Positions 43,003 to 55,062 are shown, counted from the first letter of the stretch. The stretch: 64,000 bases of DNA from Klebsiella quasipneumoniae subsp. quasipneumoniae (GCF_020525925.1 NZ_CP084876.1:496001-560000), one strand, 5' to 3'. Notes: generated from the sequence alone by a model not told the origin. A program made the numbers and translations.

Positions 43003-43724
43003 AGCTCCGCATTGCGCCCTTCGCGCTGCTTAAACGACTGGCGCTGCGTCTGCTGCTGATCGCCGCCGTCTTCTGGGGCGGGGGGATCGCGCTGTTTAGC
43101 GTGCTGCCGGTGCCCTTTTCGGCGGTCATGCTTGAGCGGCAGGTTAGCGCCTGGCTGTCCGGAGATGTCCACTATCTGGCGCACTCCGACTGGGTCGCCA
43201 TGGATAACATCTCCCCGTGGATGGGGCTGGCGGTGATTGCCGCCGAAGATCAGAAGTTCCCGGAACACTGGGGGTTTGACGTCCCGGCGATAGAAAAGGC
43301 GCTGGCGCACAATGAGCGTCACGATACCCGCATTCGCGGCGCATCAACGCTGTCGCAGCAGACGGCGAAAAACCTGTTTCTGTGGGATGGACGCAGCTGG
43401 CTGCGCAAGGGGCTGGAAGCCGGGTTGACCGTCGGCATGGAAACCGTGTGGAGTAAAAAGCGGATCCTGACCGTCTACCTGAATATTGCCGAGTTTGGCG
43501 ATGGGATTTTTGGCGTGGAAGCGGCCGCCCAGCGCTATTTTCATAAGCCCGCCAGCCAGTTGACGCCGGGGGAAGCGGCTCTGCTGGCCGCGGTGCTGCC
43601 AAACCCGATCCGCTATCGCGCCGACGCGCCTTCGGGCTATGTGCGCAACCGCCAGGCCTGGATCTTACGTCAGATGCGACAGCTGGGTGGGGAAGGATTC
43701 ATGCGTGAGCATAAGCTCTATTAG
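42999..43724 (+). CDS. mtgA: MtgA, monofunctional peptidoglycan transglycosylase
   Basis: 241 residues. One N-terminal membrane helix (about 12-35) and a GT51 domain with the catalytic Glu in [14 protein letters not shown] and the second motif [16 protein letters not shown]. It polymerises lipid II into glycan strands at the inner membrane. Translationally coupled to elbB. Convergent with npr across a 63-bp gap without an obvious terminator. Confidence 0.96.
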   Translation: MKLRIAPFALLKRLALRLLLIAAVFWGGGIALFSVLPVPFSAVMLERQVSAWLSGDVHYLAHSDWVAMDNISPWMGLAVIAAEDQKFPEHWGFDVPAIEKALAHNERHDTRIRGASTLSQQTAKNLFLWDGRSWLRKGLEAGLTVGMETVWSKKRILTVYLNIAEFGDGIFGVEAAAQRYFHKPASQLTPGEAALLAAVLPNPIRYRADAPSGYVRNRQAWILRQMRQLGGEGFMREHKLY

Positions 43725-43787
43725 CGGGTTAATCCGGCGCCGGGGCTGGTACAGTCGCCAGTCGTCCGTCGCCGGGAAGCATCACGT

Positions 43788-44060
43788 TTAATCTTCGTCA
43801 AACCCGGCATTAAACAGGGCAATCACCGCGGCGAGGGCTTCCACTTCCTGCGGACCGCTGGCCTCCACCTCTATCTGCCGTCCTTTCGCCGAGTCCAGCA
43901 TCAGCAGGGCAATGACGCTGTTGGCTTCCGCCTCCGTGCCTTCATCGTTGCGCAGCAACACCTCGGCATCGAAATTCTGCATTAGTTCGAACAGCTTCAT
44001 CGCCGGGCGGGCGTGCATGCCCAGCTTATTGGTGATTTCAACGGTCTGCTTTACGGTCAT
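43788..44060 (-). CDS. ptsO: NPr, phosphocarrier of the nitrogen PTS
   Basis: 90 residues, HPr-like fold, with the phosphorylated His16 in KLGMHARPA. It carries phosphate from EI-Ntr (PtsP) to PtsN. Last gene of the leftward rpoN block; start overlaps the rapZ stop by 4 nt. Also called npr. Confidence 0.97.
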   Translation of the reverse strand: MTVKQTVEITNKLGMHARPAMKLFELMQNFDAEVLLRNDEGTEAEANSVIALLMLDSAKGRQIEVEASGPQEVEALAAVIALFNAGFDED

Positions 44061-44911
44061 GATTTACGTTTTTCCAGCGTCCGATGACGAGACTGTACGT
44101 TTTTGCCGCGCGAGCGGAAGTAGTCAGCCAGTTGTTCAGCAATATAAACCGAACGATGTTTACCGCCGGTACAGCCAATGGCCACCGTCAGATAGCTGCG
44201 ATTGTTGGTCTCCAGCATCGGTAACCATAGCTCAAGATAGCTCCGGGTCTGGTAAATAAAGTTGTGCACTTCGGTGTGCCGATCGAGGAAGGCGGCCACC
44301 GGTTTATCCAGACCGGTCATAGGACGCAGCTTCGGATCCCAGTGCGGGTTTGGCAGAAAGCGCACGTCAAAGACGTAATCGGCATCGATCGGGATACCGT
44401 GCTTAAAGCCGAAGGATTCGAAGACCATGGTCAGTTCGCGTTCACGTTTACCCAGCAGCCGGGTGCGCAACATTTCCGCCAGCTCGTGAACCGACATCTC
44501 CGAGGTATCGACAATCAGGTCGGCCCGCGAGCGCAGGGGCTCCAGCAGATCGCTCTCTTCGTCGATGGCGCTTTCCAGCGACAAATTCTTGCTCGACAGC
44601 GGATGCAGGCGACGGGTGTCGCTGTATCGACGGATCAGCGTGTTGCGATCGGCATCGAGAAACAGCAGCTGCGGCGAAAAGCACTCCGGCAGGTTTTTCA
44701 TGGCCTGCTCGAAGATCTCCGGTGATTCCGGCATGTTCCGCACGTCGATGCTGACGGCCGCCGAAATATTGCGGTCAGCCAGCGACCGTGCCAGATCGGG
44801 CAGCAGCACGACCGGCAGGTTATCCACGCAGTAAAAGCCCATATCTTCCAGCGCTCGCAGAGCGACGGATTTACCCGAGCCCGAGCGGCCGCTGACGATC
44901 ATCAGTACCAT
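44057..44911 (-). CDS. rapZ: RapZ, RNase adaptor protein
   Basis: 284 residues. N-terminal Walker A GRSGSGKS (residues 8-15) and a C-terminal RNA- and GlcN6P-binding domain with a basic tail ([11 protein letters not shown]). RapZ presents the sRNA GlmZ to RNase E when glucosamine-6-phosphate is ample, tuning glmS and so cell-wall precursor supply. Lies between ptsN and npr, as in E. coli. Confidence 0.97.
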   Translation of the reverse strand: MVLMIVSGRSGSGKSVALRALEDMGFYCVDNLPVVLLPDLARSLADRNISAAVSIDVRNMPESPEIFEQAMKNLPECFSPQLLFLDADRNTLIRRYSDTRRLHPLSSKNLSLESAIDEESDLLEPLRSRADLIVDTSEMSVHELAEMLRTRLLGKRERELTMVFESFGFKHGIPIDADYVFDVRFLPNPHWDPKLRPMTGLDKPVAAFLDRHTEVHNFIYQTRSYLELWLPMLETNNRSYLTVAIGCTGGKHRSVYIAEQLADYFRSRGKNVQSRHRTLEKRKS

Positions 44912-44956
44912 GTACCGTTTCTCCTCAGTACGATAAAGGATAAGGTGCGACTGCCG

Positions 44957-45445
44957 TTATGCGTCATCGCTGCTTCCTGCTTCGGTGATGATCTCATACA
45001 ACTCTTCATCGCTCTGCGCCGCGCGCAGGCGACGACAAATCGCTTTGTCGGCCAGTCGTTTGGCCACCAGGGAGAGCGTATGCAGGTGGGTTTTTGTCTG
45101 ATCGGCCGGCACCAGCAGCGCGAACAGCAGGTCGACAGGCTGATTGTCGATCGCGTCGAAGGCGATGGGGGTTTCCAGCTGGACAAAAACGCCGACAGCA
45201 CGCAGCGTATCCTCTTCCAGTTTTCCGTGGGGAATGGCGATACCATTGCCAATCCCGGTACTGCCCATTTTTTCGCGGGTAAGGATCGCTTCGAACACCA
45301 CCTGCGGCGGCAAACTTAACTGTTTGGCGGCCAGTTCGCTAATGATTTCCAGAGCACGCTTCTTGCTCTGGCAGTGAACCTGGCTACGGGTACATTCCTG
45401 GTTCAGGACGTTGCTCAGTTGTAGAGCCGAATCGTTGTTCATCAT
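44957..45445 (-). CDS. ptsN: PtsN, EIIA-Ntr regulatory phosphoprotein
   Basis: 162 residues, EIIA-fructose-like, phosphorylated at His73 (IAIPHGKLEEDT). It receives phosphate from NPr and controls K+ uptake (TrkA, KdpD) and nitrogen/sulfur responses. 45 bp upstream of rapZ; 70 bp after hpf. One residue shorter than E. coli at the tail. Confidence 0.97.
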   Translation of the reverse strand: MMNNDSALQLSNVLNQECTRSQVHCQSKKRALEIISELAAKQLSLPPQVVFEAILTREKMGSTGIGNGIAIPHGKLEEDTLRAVGVFVQLETPIAFDAIDNQPVDLLFALLVPADQTKTHLHTLSLVAKRLADKAICRRLRAAQSDEELYEIITEAGSSDDA

Positions 45446-45515
45446 AATTTCACCTGAGCGCCCCCGCGCCCGTCGCCGATGTTCACTGACGGCGGACGCA
45501 GGGGGGCCCGGACAA

Positions 45516-45803
45516 TTAGTGTTGTTTTAGTTTATCTTTATGCTTCGTTAACTGCCTTGCCAGCTTGTCGATAAGACCATCGACAGCCGCATACATATCC
45601 TGCCCTTCCGCACTGGCATGGATTTCGCCACCGTTGACATGCAGATTCGCGTCCGCAATTTGCGTCACTTTCTCTACTTTTAACACAATATAGACCTGAT
45701 TGATCCGGTCGAAAAATTGTTCCAGCTTGCTGAACTTCGCCGTGACGAAGTCGCGCATCGCGGGAGTGATCTCGACGTTGTGTCCTGTAATGTTGAGCTG
45801 CAT
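45516..45803 (-). CDS. hpf: HPF, hibernation promoting factor
   Basis: 95 residues, short-form HPF (S30AE family), beginning MQLNITGHNVEITPAMRD. It binds the 30S decoding site with RMF to form 100S ribosomes in stationary phase. Between rpoN (22 bp) and ptsN; likely co-transcribed with rpoN. Confidence 0.97.
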   Translation of the reverse strand: MQLNITGHNVEITPAMRDFVTAKFSKLEQFFDRINQVYIVLKVEKVTQIADANLHVNGGEIHASAEGQDMYAAVDGLIDKLARQLTKHKDKLKQH

Positions 45804-45825
45804 AGTGTCTTCCTTATCGGTTGTG

Positions 45826-47259
45826 TCAGACCAGTTGTTTACGCTGGTTTGACGGCGGGATGGATAAAGACTCTCTGTACTTCGCGACAGTGCGGCGCGC
45901 GACCATGATACCCTGCTCGGACAACATGGAGGTGAGCTTACTGTCGCTCAACGGCTTCGCGGGGTTTTCCGCGGCGATGAGTTTCTTCACCAGCGCGCGA
46001 ATCGCCGTCGACGAGGCTTCGCCGCCGCCTTCGGTATTAACATGGCTGGAGAAGAAATACTTCAGTTCAAAAATACCGCGCGGACTGTGCAGATATTTTT
46101 GCGTGGTGACACGGGAAATTGTCGATTCATGCATCTCGACGGCCTGGGCGATATCGGCCAGCACCATCGGCTTCATATACTCTTCACCCTGTTCGAAAAA
46201 AGCCTGCTGCTGTTCTACGATGCAGCGGCTGACGCGAAGCAGGGTATCGTTGCGGCTTTCAAGACTTTTGATCAGCCAGCGGGCTTCCTGAAGATTGCTG
46301 CGAATGAACTGGCCGTCGGCGTCATTGCGGGCGCTGTTGCCCATTGCCGCATACTGCTGATTAATTTTCAGCCGTGGAATGCTGTCGGCGTTGAGCTCCA
46401 CGGTCCAGCGGCCGCTGACCTTGCGCACCAGCACGTCGGGAATGACATATTCCGGTTCGCTGGTTTGAATGGACTGGCCAGGACGGGGATCCAGGGACTG
46501 GATCAGATTTACCGCCTCTTTCAGCACCTCTTCTTTCAGGCGGGTCACCCGCATCAGGGTGCGGAAATCATGGTTGGCCAGAAGATCGAGATGATCGCTG
46601 ATAATCAGCCGGGCCTCTTCCAGCCATGGCGTCTCTTTGGCGAACTGCGAGAGCTGGATCAGCAGGCAGTCGCGCAGATCTTTCGCCGCGACGCCAACCG
46701 GATCGAAACGCTGGATGCGCTTCAGGACGGCTTCCACTTCTTCGAGGCCGATCTCCTCATCGCCGATGCTGTCGACGATATCTTCAATCTGAACGGTGAG
46801 GTAGCCCGTATCGTCGACGGCGTCGACAATGGAGGTGGCGATGGCGCGGTCGGTATCGGTGAAGGGCGTCAGCTCGACCTGCCACATCAGGTAATCCTGC
46901 AGCGTCTGGGTGGTCTCGCCTTGATAAACGGGGAGTTCGTCGTCCTGATAGTCCACGCCGTTGCCTGACGGCGTACCGGCGGTATAGATTTCATCCCAGC
47001 TGGCATCGAGAGGAAGCTCGTCGGGCATCTCTTTTTGCTCAAGCGCGTCGACGGTATCGAGAGACTCGCGGTCCTCCACCTCTTTCGCCTCTACCTCGTC
47101 GTGAAGATCGGTTTGCTCAAGCAACGGGTTACTTTCCAGCGCTTGCTGGAGCTCTTGCTGGAGTTCTAACGTGGACAACTGCAGCAAACGAATCGCCTGC
47201 TGCAGCTGCGGCGTCATGGCAAGCTGTTGGCTAAGCCTTAATTGCAAACCTTGCTTCAT
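45826..47259 (-). CDS. rpoN: RpoN, sigma-54
   Basis: 477 residues. N-terminal Gln/Leu-rich activator-interacting region I (about 1-50, [20 protein letters not shown]), an acidic region II, core-binding domain, and the C-terminal DNA-binding part with the RpoN box [10 protein letters not shown] (about residues 454-463). It directs nitrogen and other enhancer-dependent promoters. Follows lptB by 47 bp, same direction. Confidence 0.98.
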   Translation of the reverse strand: MKQGLQLRLSQQLAMTPQLQQAIRLLQLSTLELQQELQQALESNPLLEQTDLHDEVEAKEVEDRESLDTVDALEQKEMPDELPLDASWDEIYTAGTPSGNGVDYQDDELPVYQGETTQTLQDYLMWQVELTPFTDTDRAIATSIVDAVDDTGYLTVQIEDIVDSIGDEEIGLEEVEAVLKRIQRFDPVGVAAKDLRDCLLIQLSQFAKETPWLEEARLIISDHLDLLANHDFRTLMRVTRLKEEVLKEAVNLIQSLDPRPGQSIQTSEPEYVIPDVLVRKVSGRWTVELNADSIPRLKINQQYAAMGNSARNDADGQFIRSNLQEARWLIKSLESRNDTLLRVSRCIVEQQQAFFEQGEEYMKPMVLADIAQAVEMHESTISRVTTQKYLHSPRGIFELKYFFSSHVNTEGGGEASSTAIRALVKKLIAAENPAKPLSDSKLTSMLSEQGIMVARRTVAKYRESLSIPPSNQRKQLV

Positions 47260-47306
47260 GTTCAGGGTAAATATCTCCGGCTAAAACGTCTGTAACCTCT
47301 ACCCTA

Positions 47307-48032
47307 TCAGAGTCTGAAGTCTTCCCCAAGATACACGCGCTTAACCTGCTCATCTTCGAGGATCTGCTGCGGTGTACCATGAGCGATAAGGTGTCCCTGA
47401 CTGACAATATACGCGCGTTCGCAGACGGCGAGCGTCTCTCTGACGTTATGATCGGTAATCAGTACGCCGAGGCCGCTGTCGCGCAAATGCTCAATGATGC
47501 GTTTGATATCGATAACCGAGATCGGATCCACGCCGGCAAAGGGTTCATCCAGAAGAATAAATTTCGGGTTTGCCGCCAGCGCGCGGGCGATTTCGACGCG
47601 GCGGCGTTCGCCACCGGAGAGCGCCTGACCGAGGCTGTCGCGCAGGTGCTCAATATGAAACTCTTCCATCAGCTCTTTGGCGCGATCTTCCCGCTGTTCG
47701 CTGCTCAAATCGTCACGGATCTGCAGGACCGCCATGAGGTTGTCATAGACGCTCAGGCGACGGAAAATCGAGGCTTCCTGCGGCAGATAGCCGATCCCCC
47801 GGCGCGCGCGCGCGTGCAGCGGCAGCAGGCTGATGTCTTCGTCATCAATGATGATATTGCCCGCGTCGCGCGGCACAATCCCGACCACCATGTAGAAGGT
47901 GGTGGTTTTACCGGCGCCGTTGGGGCCGAGCAAGCCGACAATCTCCCCCGAGTTAACGGTGAGACTGACATCTTCCACCACGCGGCGGCCTTTATACGCT
48001 TTAGCGAGATTCTTCGCAGTTAAGGTTGCCAT
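47307..48032 (-). CDS. lptB: LptB, ATPase of the LPS exporter
   Basis: 241 residues. ABC ATPase with Walker [10 protein letters not shown] (about 36-44), signature LSGGERRR, Walker [11 protein letters not shown] and the H-loop ITDHNV. With LptF and LptG (elsewhere) it pulls LPS from the inner membrane into LptC. 6 bp after lptA. Confidence 0.98.
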   Translation of the reverse strand: MATLTAKNLAKAYKGRRVVEDVSLTVNSGEIVGLLGPNGAGKTTTFYMVVGIVPRDAGNIIIDDEDISLLPLHARARRGIGYLPQEASIFRRLSVYDNLMAVLQIRDDLSSEQREDRAKELMEEFHIEHLRDSLGQALSGGERRRVEIARALAANPKFILLDEPFAGVDPISVIDIKRIIEHLRDSGLGVLITDHNVRETLAVCERAYIVSQGHLIAHGTPQQILEDEQVKRVYLGEDFRL

Positions 48033-48038
48033 AACAGA

Positions 48039-48584
48039 TTAGTTACTCTTCTTTTGCTGGTTGCCGCTTTTGTCCTGCAGCTCGGACGGCACCAGAACGG
48101 TGGTGACGCGTCGACCTTTGTCGCTGAAGGCCTGCATTTTTTGCTCTTTCACCAGATAGGTGATCTTGTCGCCCTTGATGTTGCTGTCGAGCTGTTCAAG
48201 GTACGCGTTGCCGGTCAGCACGACGTAATCGTTCTGCAGCTCATAGCGCATTTTCGACGCCCGGCCTTTTACCGGTTTGCCGTTATCCTGCATCTGGTAG
48301 AAGGTGGCCGGGTTACCGAAACCTTCGATCACCTCTTTGCCTTTTTCATTGCCCGGACGGGTGACTACCACTTTATCAGCGTTAATCTTGATCGTCCCCT
48401 GAGTCACGACCACGTTACCGGTGAAGGTGACGACGTTGCCCTGCATATCCAGCGACTGCTGATCGGATTCGATATGGATCGGCTGATCGGTATCGCCCGT
48501 CTTGGCGAGGGCCGGCAGGCTGGCGGCCAGTAACGCGCCGGCGAGCGCAATCTTAAGGCTGAGTTTGTTTGTTCTGAATTTCAT
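48039..48584 (-). CDS. lptA: LptA, periplasmic LPS bridge protein
   Basis: 181 residues. A signal peptide (about 1-27, ending SLPALA) is followed by a beta-jellyroll OstA domain (about 30-160) that polymerises head to tail between LptC and LptD. Its start lies 32 nt inside the end of lptC, in another frame. In E. coli lptA also has a sigma-E promoter inside kdsC; not resolved here. Confidence 0.97.
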   Translation of the reverse strand: MKFRTNKLSLKIALAGALLAASLPALAKTGDTDQPIHIESDQQSLDMQGNVVTFTGNVVVTQGTIKINADKVVVTRPGNEKGKEVIEGFGNPATFYQMQDNGKPVKGRASKMRYELQNDYVVLTGNAYLEQLDSNIKGDKITYLVKEQKMQAFSDKGRRVTTVLVPSELQDKSGNQQKKSN

Positions 48585-49128
48585 AAGAGGTTCTCACCTT
48601 TTCAATCAGCTCGGCATTTTTGCTGCGAAGGTTTCCACGCATTTTCAGGCCGCTGGAATTAAATGTGGTGCCGTATAACGTCACCATGTCATCGGAGGTA
48701 ACGTCCTGCGTTACCAGATTTATCTGGGCGTTATCCGTCGTAATTTTGCGCAGTTGAGAGTCTGGCGCGAGCGCATTCACCTCAACGTGCCCGTAAAGAT
48801 AGAGCATCCGGTCATTTGTCAGCTTCGCTTTATCAGCCCTGACTGACCAGGTCGGCACCTTATTGGTATCAAAGGTGGTCATCACCGGTTTGGTAAACCA
48901 GGAGACCTCCTGATCGGAAAAATACTCCACGTGCTCGGCGATCAGCCGATAGCTCAGGGCGCCTTCCGGACTGTACACCACGGTGTCAGTGTGTTCGCTT
49001 TTATACGTCGGGTCGTTGGGATTGACCTCCGGCTGGGCCGTGTCGTCCGTATTCGCCAGATTCAGGCCGATGAGGATCAGCGCAAGCAGCGACAGTAAAA
49101 TGATAACCCAACGTCTGGTTTTACTCAT
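48553..49128 (-). CDS. lptC: LptC, membrane-anchored LPS transport protein
   Basis: 191 residues. One N-terminal membrane helix (about 7-25) and a periplasmic beta-jellyroll like LptA. It takes LPS from LptBFG and passes it to LptA. Overlaps kdsC by 4 nt (ATGA) at its start and lptA by 32 nt at its end, so the three are translationally coupled. Confidence 0.97.
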   Translation of the reverse strand: MSKTRRWVIILLSLLALILIGLNLANTDDTAQPEVNPNDPTYKSEHTDTVVYSPEGALSYRLIAEHVEYFSDQEVSWFTKPVMTTFDTNKVPTWSVRADKAKLTNDRMLYLYGHVEVNALAPDSQLRKITTDNAQINLVTQDVTSDDMVTLYGTTFNSSGLKMRGNLRSKNAELIEKVRTSYEIQNKQTQP

Positions 49129-49691
49129 ATTGATTGCCCTTTGGCCTCATCCAGCTTGCCCTGCGCCAATAGTAACAAATCGCAGACTTCGCGTACCGCG
49201 CCGCGTCCGCCATTAATCCGGGTGATGTAATCGGCGCGCGGCAGCAGCAGCGGATGCGCATCCGCGACGGCGACGCTGAGGCCCACTTCGGCCATCACCG
49301 GCCAGTCAATCAGATCGTCGCCGATGTAGGCGACTTCCTCTGGCCGCACGCCCAGTTTGTCAGTGAGATCGCGGAACGCCAGCAGCTTGTCCGACTGCCC
49401 CTGATACAAATGCGTAATGCCCAGCGTCTGACAGCGATCTTCTACCAGTTTAGCTTTTCGTCCGGTAATAATCGCCACTTCAATGCCAGAGGTCAGCGCG
49501 CAGCGGATACCATAGCCATCGCGGACGTTGAACGCTTTCAGCTCCTCGCCGTGATTACCCATATAGATAAGCCCGTCGGATAATACACCGTCGACATCGA
49601 GGATCAGTAGACGGATCTTAGCCGCGCGATCGAGAAACGTCTGGCTTACCGGCCCATAGCAGGTCGCTAACTGAGCATCAGCATTATTCAT
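49125..49691 (-). CDS. kdsC: KdsC, KDO-8-phosphate phosphatase
   Basis: 188 residues. HAD fold with motif I LILDVDGVLSDG, motif II ITGR and motif IV YIGDDLIDWPVM. It frees KDO from KDO-8-P for lipid A-core synthesis. 14 bp after kdsD; gene order kdsD-kdsC-lptC-lptA-lptB links KDO supply to LPS export. Confidence 0.97.
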   Translation of the reverse strand: MNNADAQLATCYGPVSQTFLDRAAKIRLLILDVDGVLSDGLIYMGNHGEELKAFNVRDGYGIRCALTSGIEVAIITGRKAKLVEDRCQTLGITHLYQGQSDKLLAFRDLTDKLGVRPEEVAYIGDDLIDWPVMAEVGLSVAVADAHPLLLPRADYITRINGGRGAVREVCDLLLLAQGKLDEAKGQSI

Positions 49692-49705
49692 TATTTTTTC
49701 CTTAC

Positions 49706-50692
49706 TTACACTACGCCCGCGCGCAGGAGATCGTGCATATGTACCACACCCAGCAGATGGTCGCCATCGGCAACCAGCACGCAGGTGATATGACGGGATT
49801 GCATCAGGTTTAGCGCATCCACCGCGAGGGTGCCGGGACGGATGCGGATCCCTCCCCGGGTCATGACGTCGGCAATGCTGGCATCGCGCATATCGACGCC
49901 GGTGTCGAAGACCCGGCGCAGGTCACCGTCGGTAAAGATACCGATGATGTTCATGTCGTCATCGCAGATAGCGGTCATACCTAAATTTTTACGAGTGATT
50001 TCCAGCAGCGCATCGCGCAGGGTGGCCTGCAGGCCGACGTGCGGGATCTCATCACCGGTATGCATAATATCATTGACGCGCAGCAACAGCTTACGACCGA
50101 GTGCGCCGCCCGGATGCGAGAGAGCGAAATCCTCAGCGGTAAAGCCGCGAGCCTCCAGCAGGGCGACGGCGAGGGCATCGCCCATCACCAGCGCGGCGGT
50201 GGTGCTGGAGGTGGGGGCCAGCCCTAATGGACAAGCCTCTTTCGGCACTTTCACGCACAGATGAATATCCGCCGCGCGCGCCATGCTGCTTTCAGGCCGG
50301 CTGGTGATGCAGATAAGCTTCACCTGCTGGCGTTTCAGGACCGGGATCAGCGCGAGGATTTCGTTCGATTCGCCGGAGTTCGACAGCGCAATCACCACGT
50401 CCTGCGGCGTAACCATGCCCAAATCGCCGTGCGCGGCTTCGCCAGGGTGGACAAAAAATGCCGACGTGCCGGTACTGGCGAAGGTTGCCGCCATCTTGCG
50501 GCCAATATGGCCGGATTTGCCCATCCCCATCACCACGACTTTCCCGCCGCAGCGGAAAATCGTTTCGCAGGCGCGGGTGAAATCTTCATTTATATATTGA
50601 TCGAGCTGGGCCAGACCTTCACGTTCAATTTCCAGCACCTGACGGCCGGCCTGTTGAAAGTCAAAATCCGTGGGCAAATCTATTTGCGACAT
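49706..50692 (-). CDS. kdsD: KdsD, D-arabinose 5-phosphate isomerase
   Basis: 328 residues from the ATG ending at 50692 (MSQIDL), the E. coli length; an earlier start at 50710 would overlap yrbG. SIS sugar-isomerase domain (about 30-180, MGMGKSGHIGRKMAATFAS) and two CBS domains (about 205-325). Converts ribulose-5-P to arabinose-5-P, the first KDO precursor. 14 bp from kdsC. Confidence 0.97.
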   Translation of the reverse strand: MSQIDLPTDFDFQQAGRQVLEIEREGLAQLDQYINEDFTRACETIFRCGGKVVVMGMGKSGHIGRKMAATFASTGTSAFFVHPGEAAHGDLGMVTPQDVVIALSNSGESNEILALIPVLKRQQVKLICITSRPESSMARAADIHLCVKVPKEACPLGLAPTSSTTAALVMGDALAVALLEARGFTAEDFALSHPGGALGRKLLLRVNDIMHTGDEIPHVGLQATLRDALLEITRKNLGMTAICDDDMNIIGIFTDGDLRRVFDTGVDMRDASIADVMTRGGIRIRPGTLAVDALNLMQSRHITCVLVADGDHLLGVVHMHDLLRAGVV

Positions 50693-50706
50693 GATGTTAT
50701 CCCGAG

Positions 50707-51684
50707 TCATTCAACGAAGAGCGGCGCTGTCCAGAACAGCATCGCCAACCAAACCACAAAACCACTGACCAGCAGCGCGCCAACCAGTCGTCCCGGCTGC
50801 TGCCTACGGCGCCAGCACAGCACCGCGAAGATGAGGCTGACCAGCAACATCACGCCATAGTCGCGGGTAAAGGCTTCCGCCGCAAAGGCTCCCGGCGCGA
50901 TCAGCGCCGGCAAACCCAGCACCAGCGCAATATTGAGGATATTCGCGCCGATGATATTGCCGATGGCAATGTCATCTTCCCCTTTGCGCGCCCCGGCGAT
51001 GGCGGTGGCCAGCTCCGGCAGGCTGGTGCCTATCGCCACTACCGTCAGGCCGACGGTTAGTTCGCTGATGGCAAAATAGTTTGCCAGCACCGTGCTGTTA
51101 TCCACCACCATGCGGGTGGCCATCGGCATGACGATCATCGCCACCCCTAACCACAGCAGAGCGACCGGCAGCGACCCTTCACGCGGCAGTTCCGCCAGCT
51201 GTTCGCGGGTCAGGCTATCGCTTCCCTGGCGTTCCGCCAGACGGGCAATCTTGATGGTGAACAGCAGCCATAGCAGCGCCAGCGCCAGTAAAAACAGGCC
51301 GTCGAGACGGGACAGTTGACCATCATAGAGCACCAGCCCCGCCAGCACGCTGACCAGCAACATTAGCGGTAATTCGCGGCGCAGAATATCAGAATGCACG
51401 GTAAATGGCCTGAGTAAGGCAGCCAGACCGAGGATCAGGAGAATATTGGTGATATTGGAGCCGAGCGCGGTGCCCACCGCCAGATCGGTCTGCCCATGCA
51501 GCGAGGCCGCGGTGGAAACCATGATCTCTGGCAGGCTGGTGCCAATACTCACCACCGTCATACCGATGATCAGCGGCGGGATCCCCAACATGCGACAAAG
51601 GATGGAGGCGGCATAGACCAGACGATCGGCGCTGTAGACAACCAGCAATAAACCAATAATTAACAGAGCCGTCGCTAAGAGCAT
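50707..51684 (-). CDS. yrbG: YrbG, Na+/Ca2+ exchanger-type membrane protein
   Basis: 325 residues with about 10 helices in two inverted halves, each carrying the alpha-repeat signature GTSLPE (GTSLPEIMVS near residue 49; GTSLPELATA near residue 222). Cation/Ca2+ exchanger (CaCA) family; physiological substrate in E. coli is not firmly known. First gene of the leftward block, divergent from mlaF. Confidence 0.95.
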   Translation of the reverse strand: MLLATALLIIGLLLVVYSADRLVYAASILCRMLGIPPLIIGMTVVSIGTSLPEIMVSTAASLHGQTDLAVGTALGSNITNILLILGLAALLRPFTVHSDILRRELPLMLLVSVLAGLVLYDGQLSRLDGLFLLALALLWLLFTIKIARLAERQGSDSLTREQLAELPREGSLPVALLWLGVAMIVMPMATRMVVDNSTVLANYFAISELTVGLTVVAIGTSLPELATAIAGARKGEDDIAIGNIIGANILNIALVLGLPALIAPGAFAAEAFTRDYGVMLLVSLIFAVLCWRRRQQPGRLVGALLVSGFVVWLAMLFWTAPLFVE

Positions 51685-51893
51685 CTAAAGTCCTTTCTTC
51701 AGGTATAATCGTCGCCTCGCTGGGTTATCCCTACGCAGCGTAACGAATTCTTAATTTTGACTTTATGCGTGCCAAAAGTAAAACAAATGCCAGCTTTCGC
51801 TAACCTGTGCAGGTAAGATTCTGTAAAAATGTTGTGATTGTGGCGTAAGAAAGGGCGATGCTTGCCCATCAGGTGCTTAGTAAGGATGATTTT

Positions 51894-53496
<1,603 letters not shown>

Positions 53497-53500
53497 GTTC

Positions 53501-54052
53501 ATGCAAACGAAAAAAAATGAAATCTGGGTAGGGGTGTTCTTACTGGTGGCGCTGCTGGCGGCGCTGTTTGTCTGCCTGAAGGCTGCAAACGTCACCTCGT
53601 TACGTACCGAGCCGACTTACCGTCTTTACGCGACCTTCGATAATATCGGCGGCCTGAAAGCGCGCTCGCCGGTGCGCATCGGCGGTGTGGTTGTTGGCCG
53701 CGTGGCGGACATCACCCTCGACCCGAAAACCTATCTGCCGCGCGTGGAGCTCGATATTGATGAGCGCTACAACCATATCCCCGATACCAGTTCGCTGGCG
53801 ATCCGCACCTCTGGTCTGCTGGGCGAGCAGTATCTGGCGCTGAACGTCGGTTTTGAAGACCCGGACCTCGGGACGACTATCCTTAAAGACGGCGGTACTA
53901 TCCAGGACACCAAGTCCGCCATGGTGCTGGAAGATCTGATTGGTCAGTTCCTTTATAACAGCAAGGGCGGCGACAATCAGAATTCTGGCAATGATAAGGC
54001 CGAGGCAGAAGGTCATACTGACGCGACGCCGGCAGCCGGCACGACGCATTAA
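53501..54052 (+). CDS. mlaD: MlaD, MCE-domain subunit
   Basis: 183 residues from the ATG at 53501 (MQTKKNEIWVG); an upstream in-frame ATG at 53486 would overlap mlaE. One membrane helix (about 7-27), an MCE domain (about 38-115, FDNIGGLKARSPVRIGGVVVG) and a hydrophobic C-terminal helix, then a polar tail. The hexameric ring receives lipid from MlaC. Confidence 0.97.
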   Translation: MQTKKNEIWVGVFLLVALLAALFVCLKAANVTSLRTEPTYRLYATFDNIGGLKARSPVRIGGVVVGRVADITLDPKTYLPRVELDIDERYNHIPDTSSLAIRTSGLLGEQYLALNVGFEDPDLGTTILKDGGTIQDTKSAMVLEDLIGQFLYNSKGGDNQNSGNDKAEAEGHTDATPAAGTTH

Positions 54053-54070
54053 TTTCAGGAGAAATACGAT

Positions 54071-54706
54071 ATGTTTAAACGCTTACTCATGGTCGCCATG
54101 CTGGTGATTGCCCCGCTGACCGCGGTCCAGGCGGCAGACCAGTCCAATCCGTATAAGCTGATGAATGAAGCGGCGCAGAAAACCTTCGATCGCCTGAAGA
54201 ATGAACAGCCGAAGATCAAGGCCAACCCTAACTATCTGCGCGACATCGTCGACCAGGAGCTTCTGCCATATGTGCAGGTGAAGTATGCCGGCGCGCTGGT
54301 GCTGGGCCGCTATTACAAAGAAGCCACCCCGGCGCAGCGTGAAGCCTATTTTGCCGCCTTCCGTGAATACCTGAAGCAGGCCTATGGCCAGGCGCTGGCC
54401 ATGTACCACGGTCAGACCTACCAGATTGCCCCTGAACAGCCGCTGGGCAGCGCGACCATCATTCCGATCCGCGTCACCATCCTCGACCCGAATGGCCGTC
54501 CGCCGGTACGTCTCGACTTCCAGTGGCGTAAAAACACCCAGACCGGCAACTGGCAGGCCTACGATATGATCGCGGAAGGGGTCAGCATGATCACCACCAA
54601 ACAAAACGAGTGGAGCGATCTGCTGCGTACCAAGGGCGTTGATGGCCTGACCGCGCAGCTGAAAGCGATCTCCGCTCAGCCGATCACCCTGGAACAGAAA
54701 AAATAA
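54071..54706 (+). CDS. mlaC: MlaC, periplasmic phospholipid-binding protein
   Basis: 211 residues. A signal peptide (about 1-21, ending AVQA) is followed by the Tol_Tol_Ttg2 fold that shuttles a phospholipid between MlaA-OmpC and MlaD. 18 bp after mlaD; its stop overlaps the mlaB ATG by 1 nt (TAATG). Confidence 0.97.
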   Translation: MFKRLLMVAMLVIAPLTAVQAADQSNPYKLMNEAAQKTFDRLKNEQPKIKANPNYLRDIVDQELLPYVQVKYAGALVLGRYYKEATPAQREAYFAAFREYLKQAYGQALAMYHGQTYQIAPEQPLGSATIIPIRVTILDPNGRPPVRLDFQWRKNTQTGNWQAYDMIAEGVSMITTKQNEWSDLLRTKGVDGLTAQLKAISAQPITLEQKK

Positions 54707-54996
54707 TGAGCGGGCAGCTGAGCTGGACTCGTGATGGCGAGACGCTGGCGCTGCACGGAGAGCTGGATCAGGATCTGCTGGTCCCGCTCTGGGAGGCTCG
54801 TGCCCAGGCGACGGCGGGGACAGCGATCATCGATCTCAGCCAGACCACGCGCGTGGACACGGCGGGCCTGGCGCTGTTAGTGCATTTTGTCGCGCTGATT
54901 CGCCGCCAGGGCCGGGAAGCGCAGCTGATCGGCAAGAGCGAAAATCTGCAAACGCTGGTCGGTCTTTACAACCTGCCTGCCGATATGATCCCATAA
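54706..54996 (+). CDS. mlaB: MlaB, STAS-domain regulatory subunit
   Basis: 96 residues. STAS fold with IIDLSQTTRVDTAGLALLVH carrying the conserved Thr/Ser-Asp pattern. Binds and stabilises MlaF. Last gene of the operon; start overlaps the mlaC stop, and a strong terminator follows. Confidence 0.96.
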   Translation: MSGQLSWTRDGETLALHGELDQDLLVPLWEARAQATAGTAIIDLSQTTRVDTAGLALLVHFVALIRRQGREAQLIGKSENLQTLVGLYNLPADMIP

Positions 54997-55029
54997 TCTT
55001 TTCAGTGCCTTAGCGCTGAAGCTATTCCG

Positions 55030-55062
55030 AAAGCCCCGGCAATCTTTTCGCCGGGGCTTTTT
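55030..55062 (+). terminator. Intrinsic terminator of mlaFEDCB
   Basis: AAAGCCCCGGC / GCCGGGGCTTTTT stem with a T-rich loop, 34 bp past the mlaB stop. Confidence 0.88.

Noticed and set aside
50692..50710. Upstream start for kdsD overlapping yrbG
   Set aside because: The ATG ending at 50692 gives the 328-residue E. coli length; the earlier one adds six residues with no homology.
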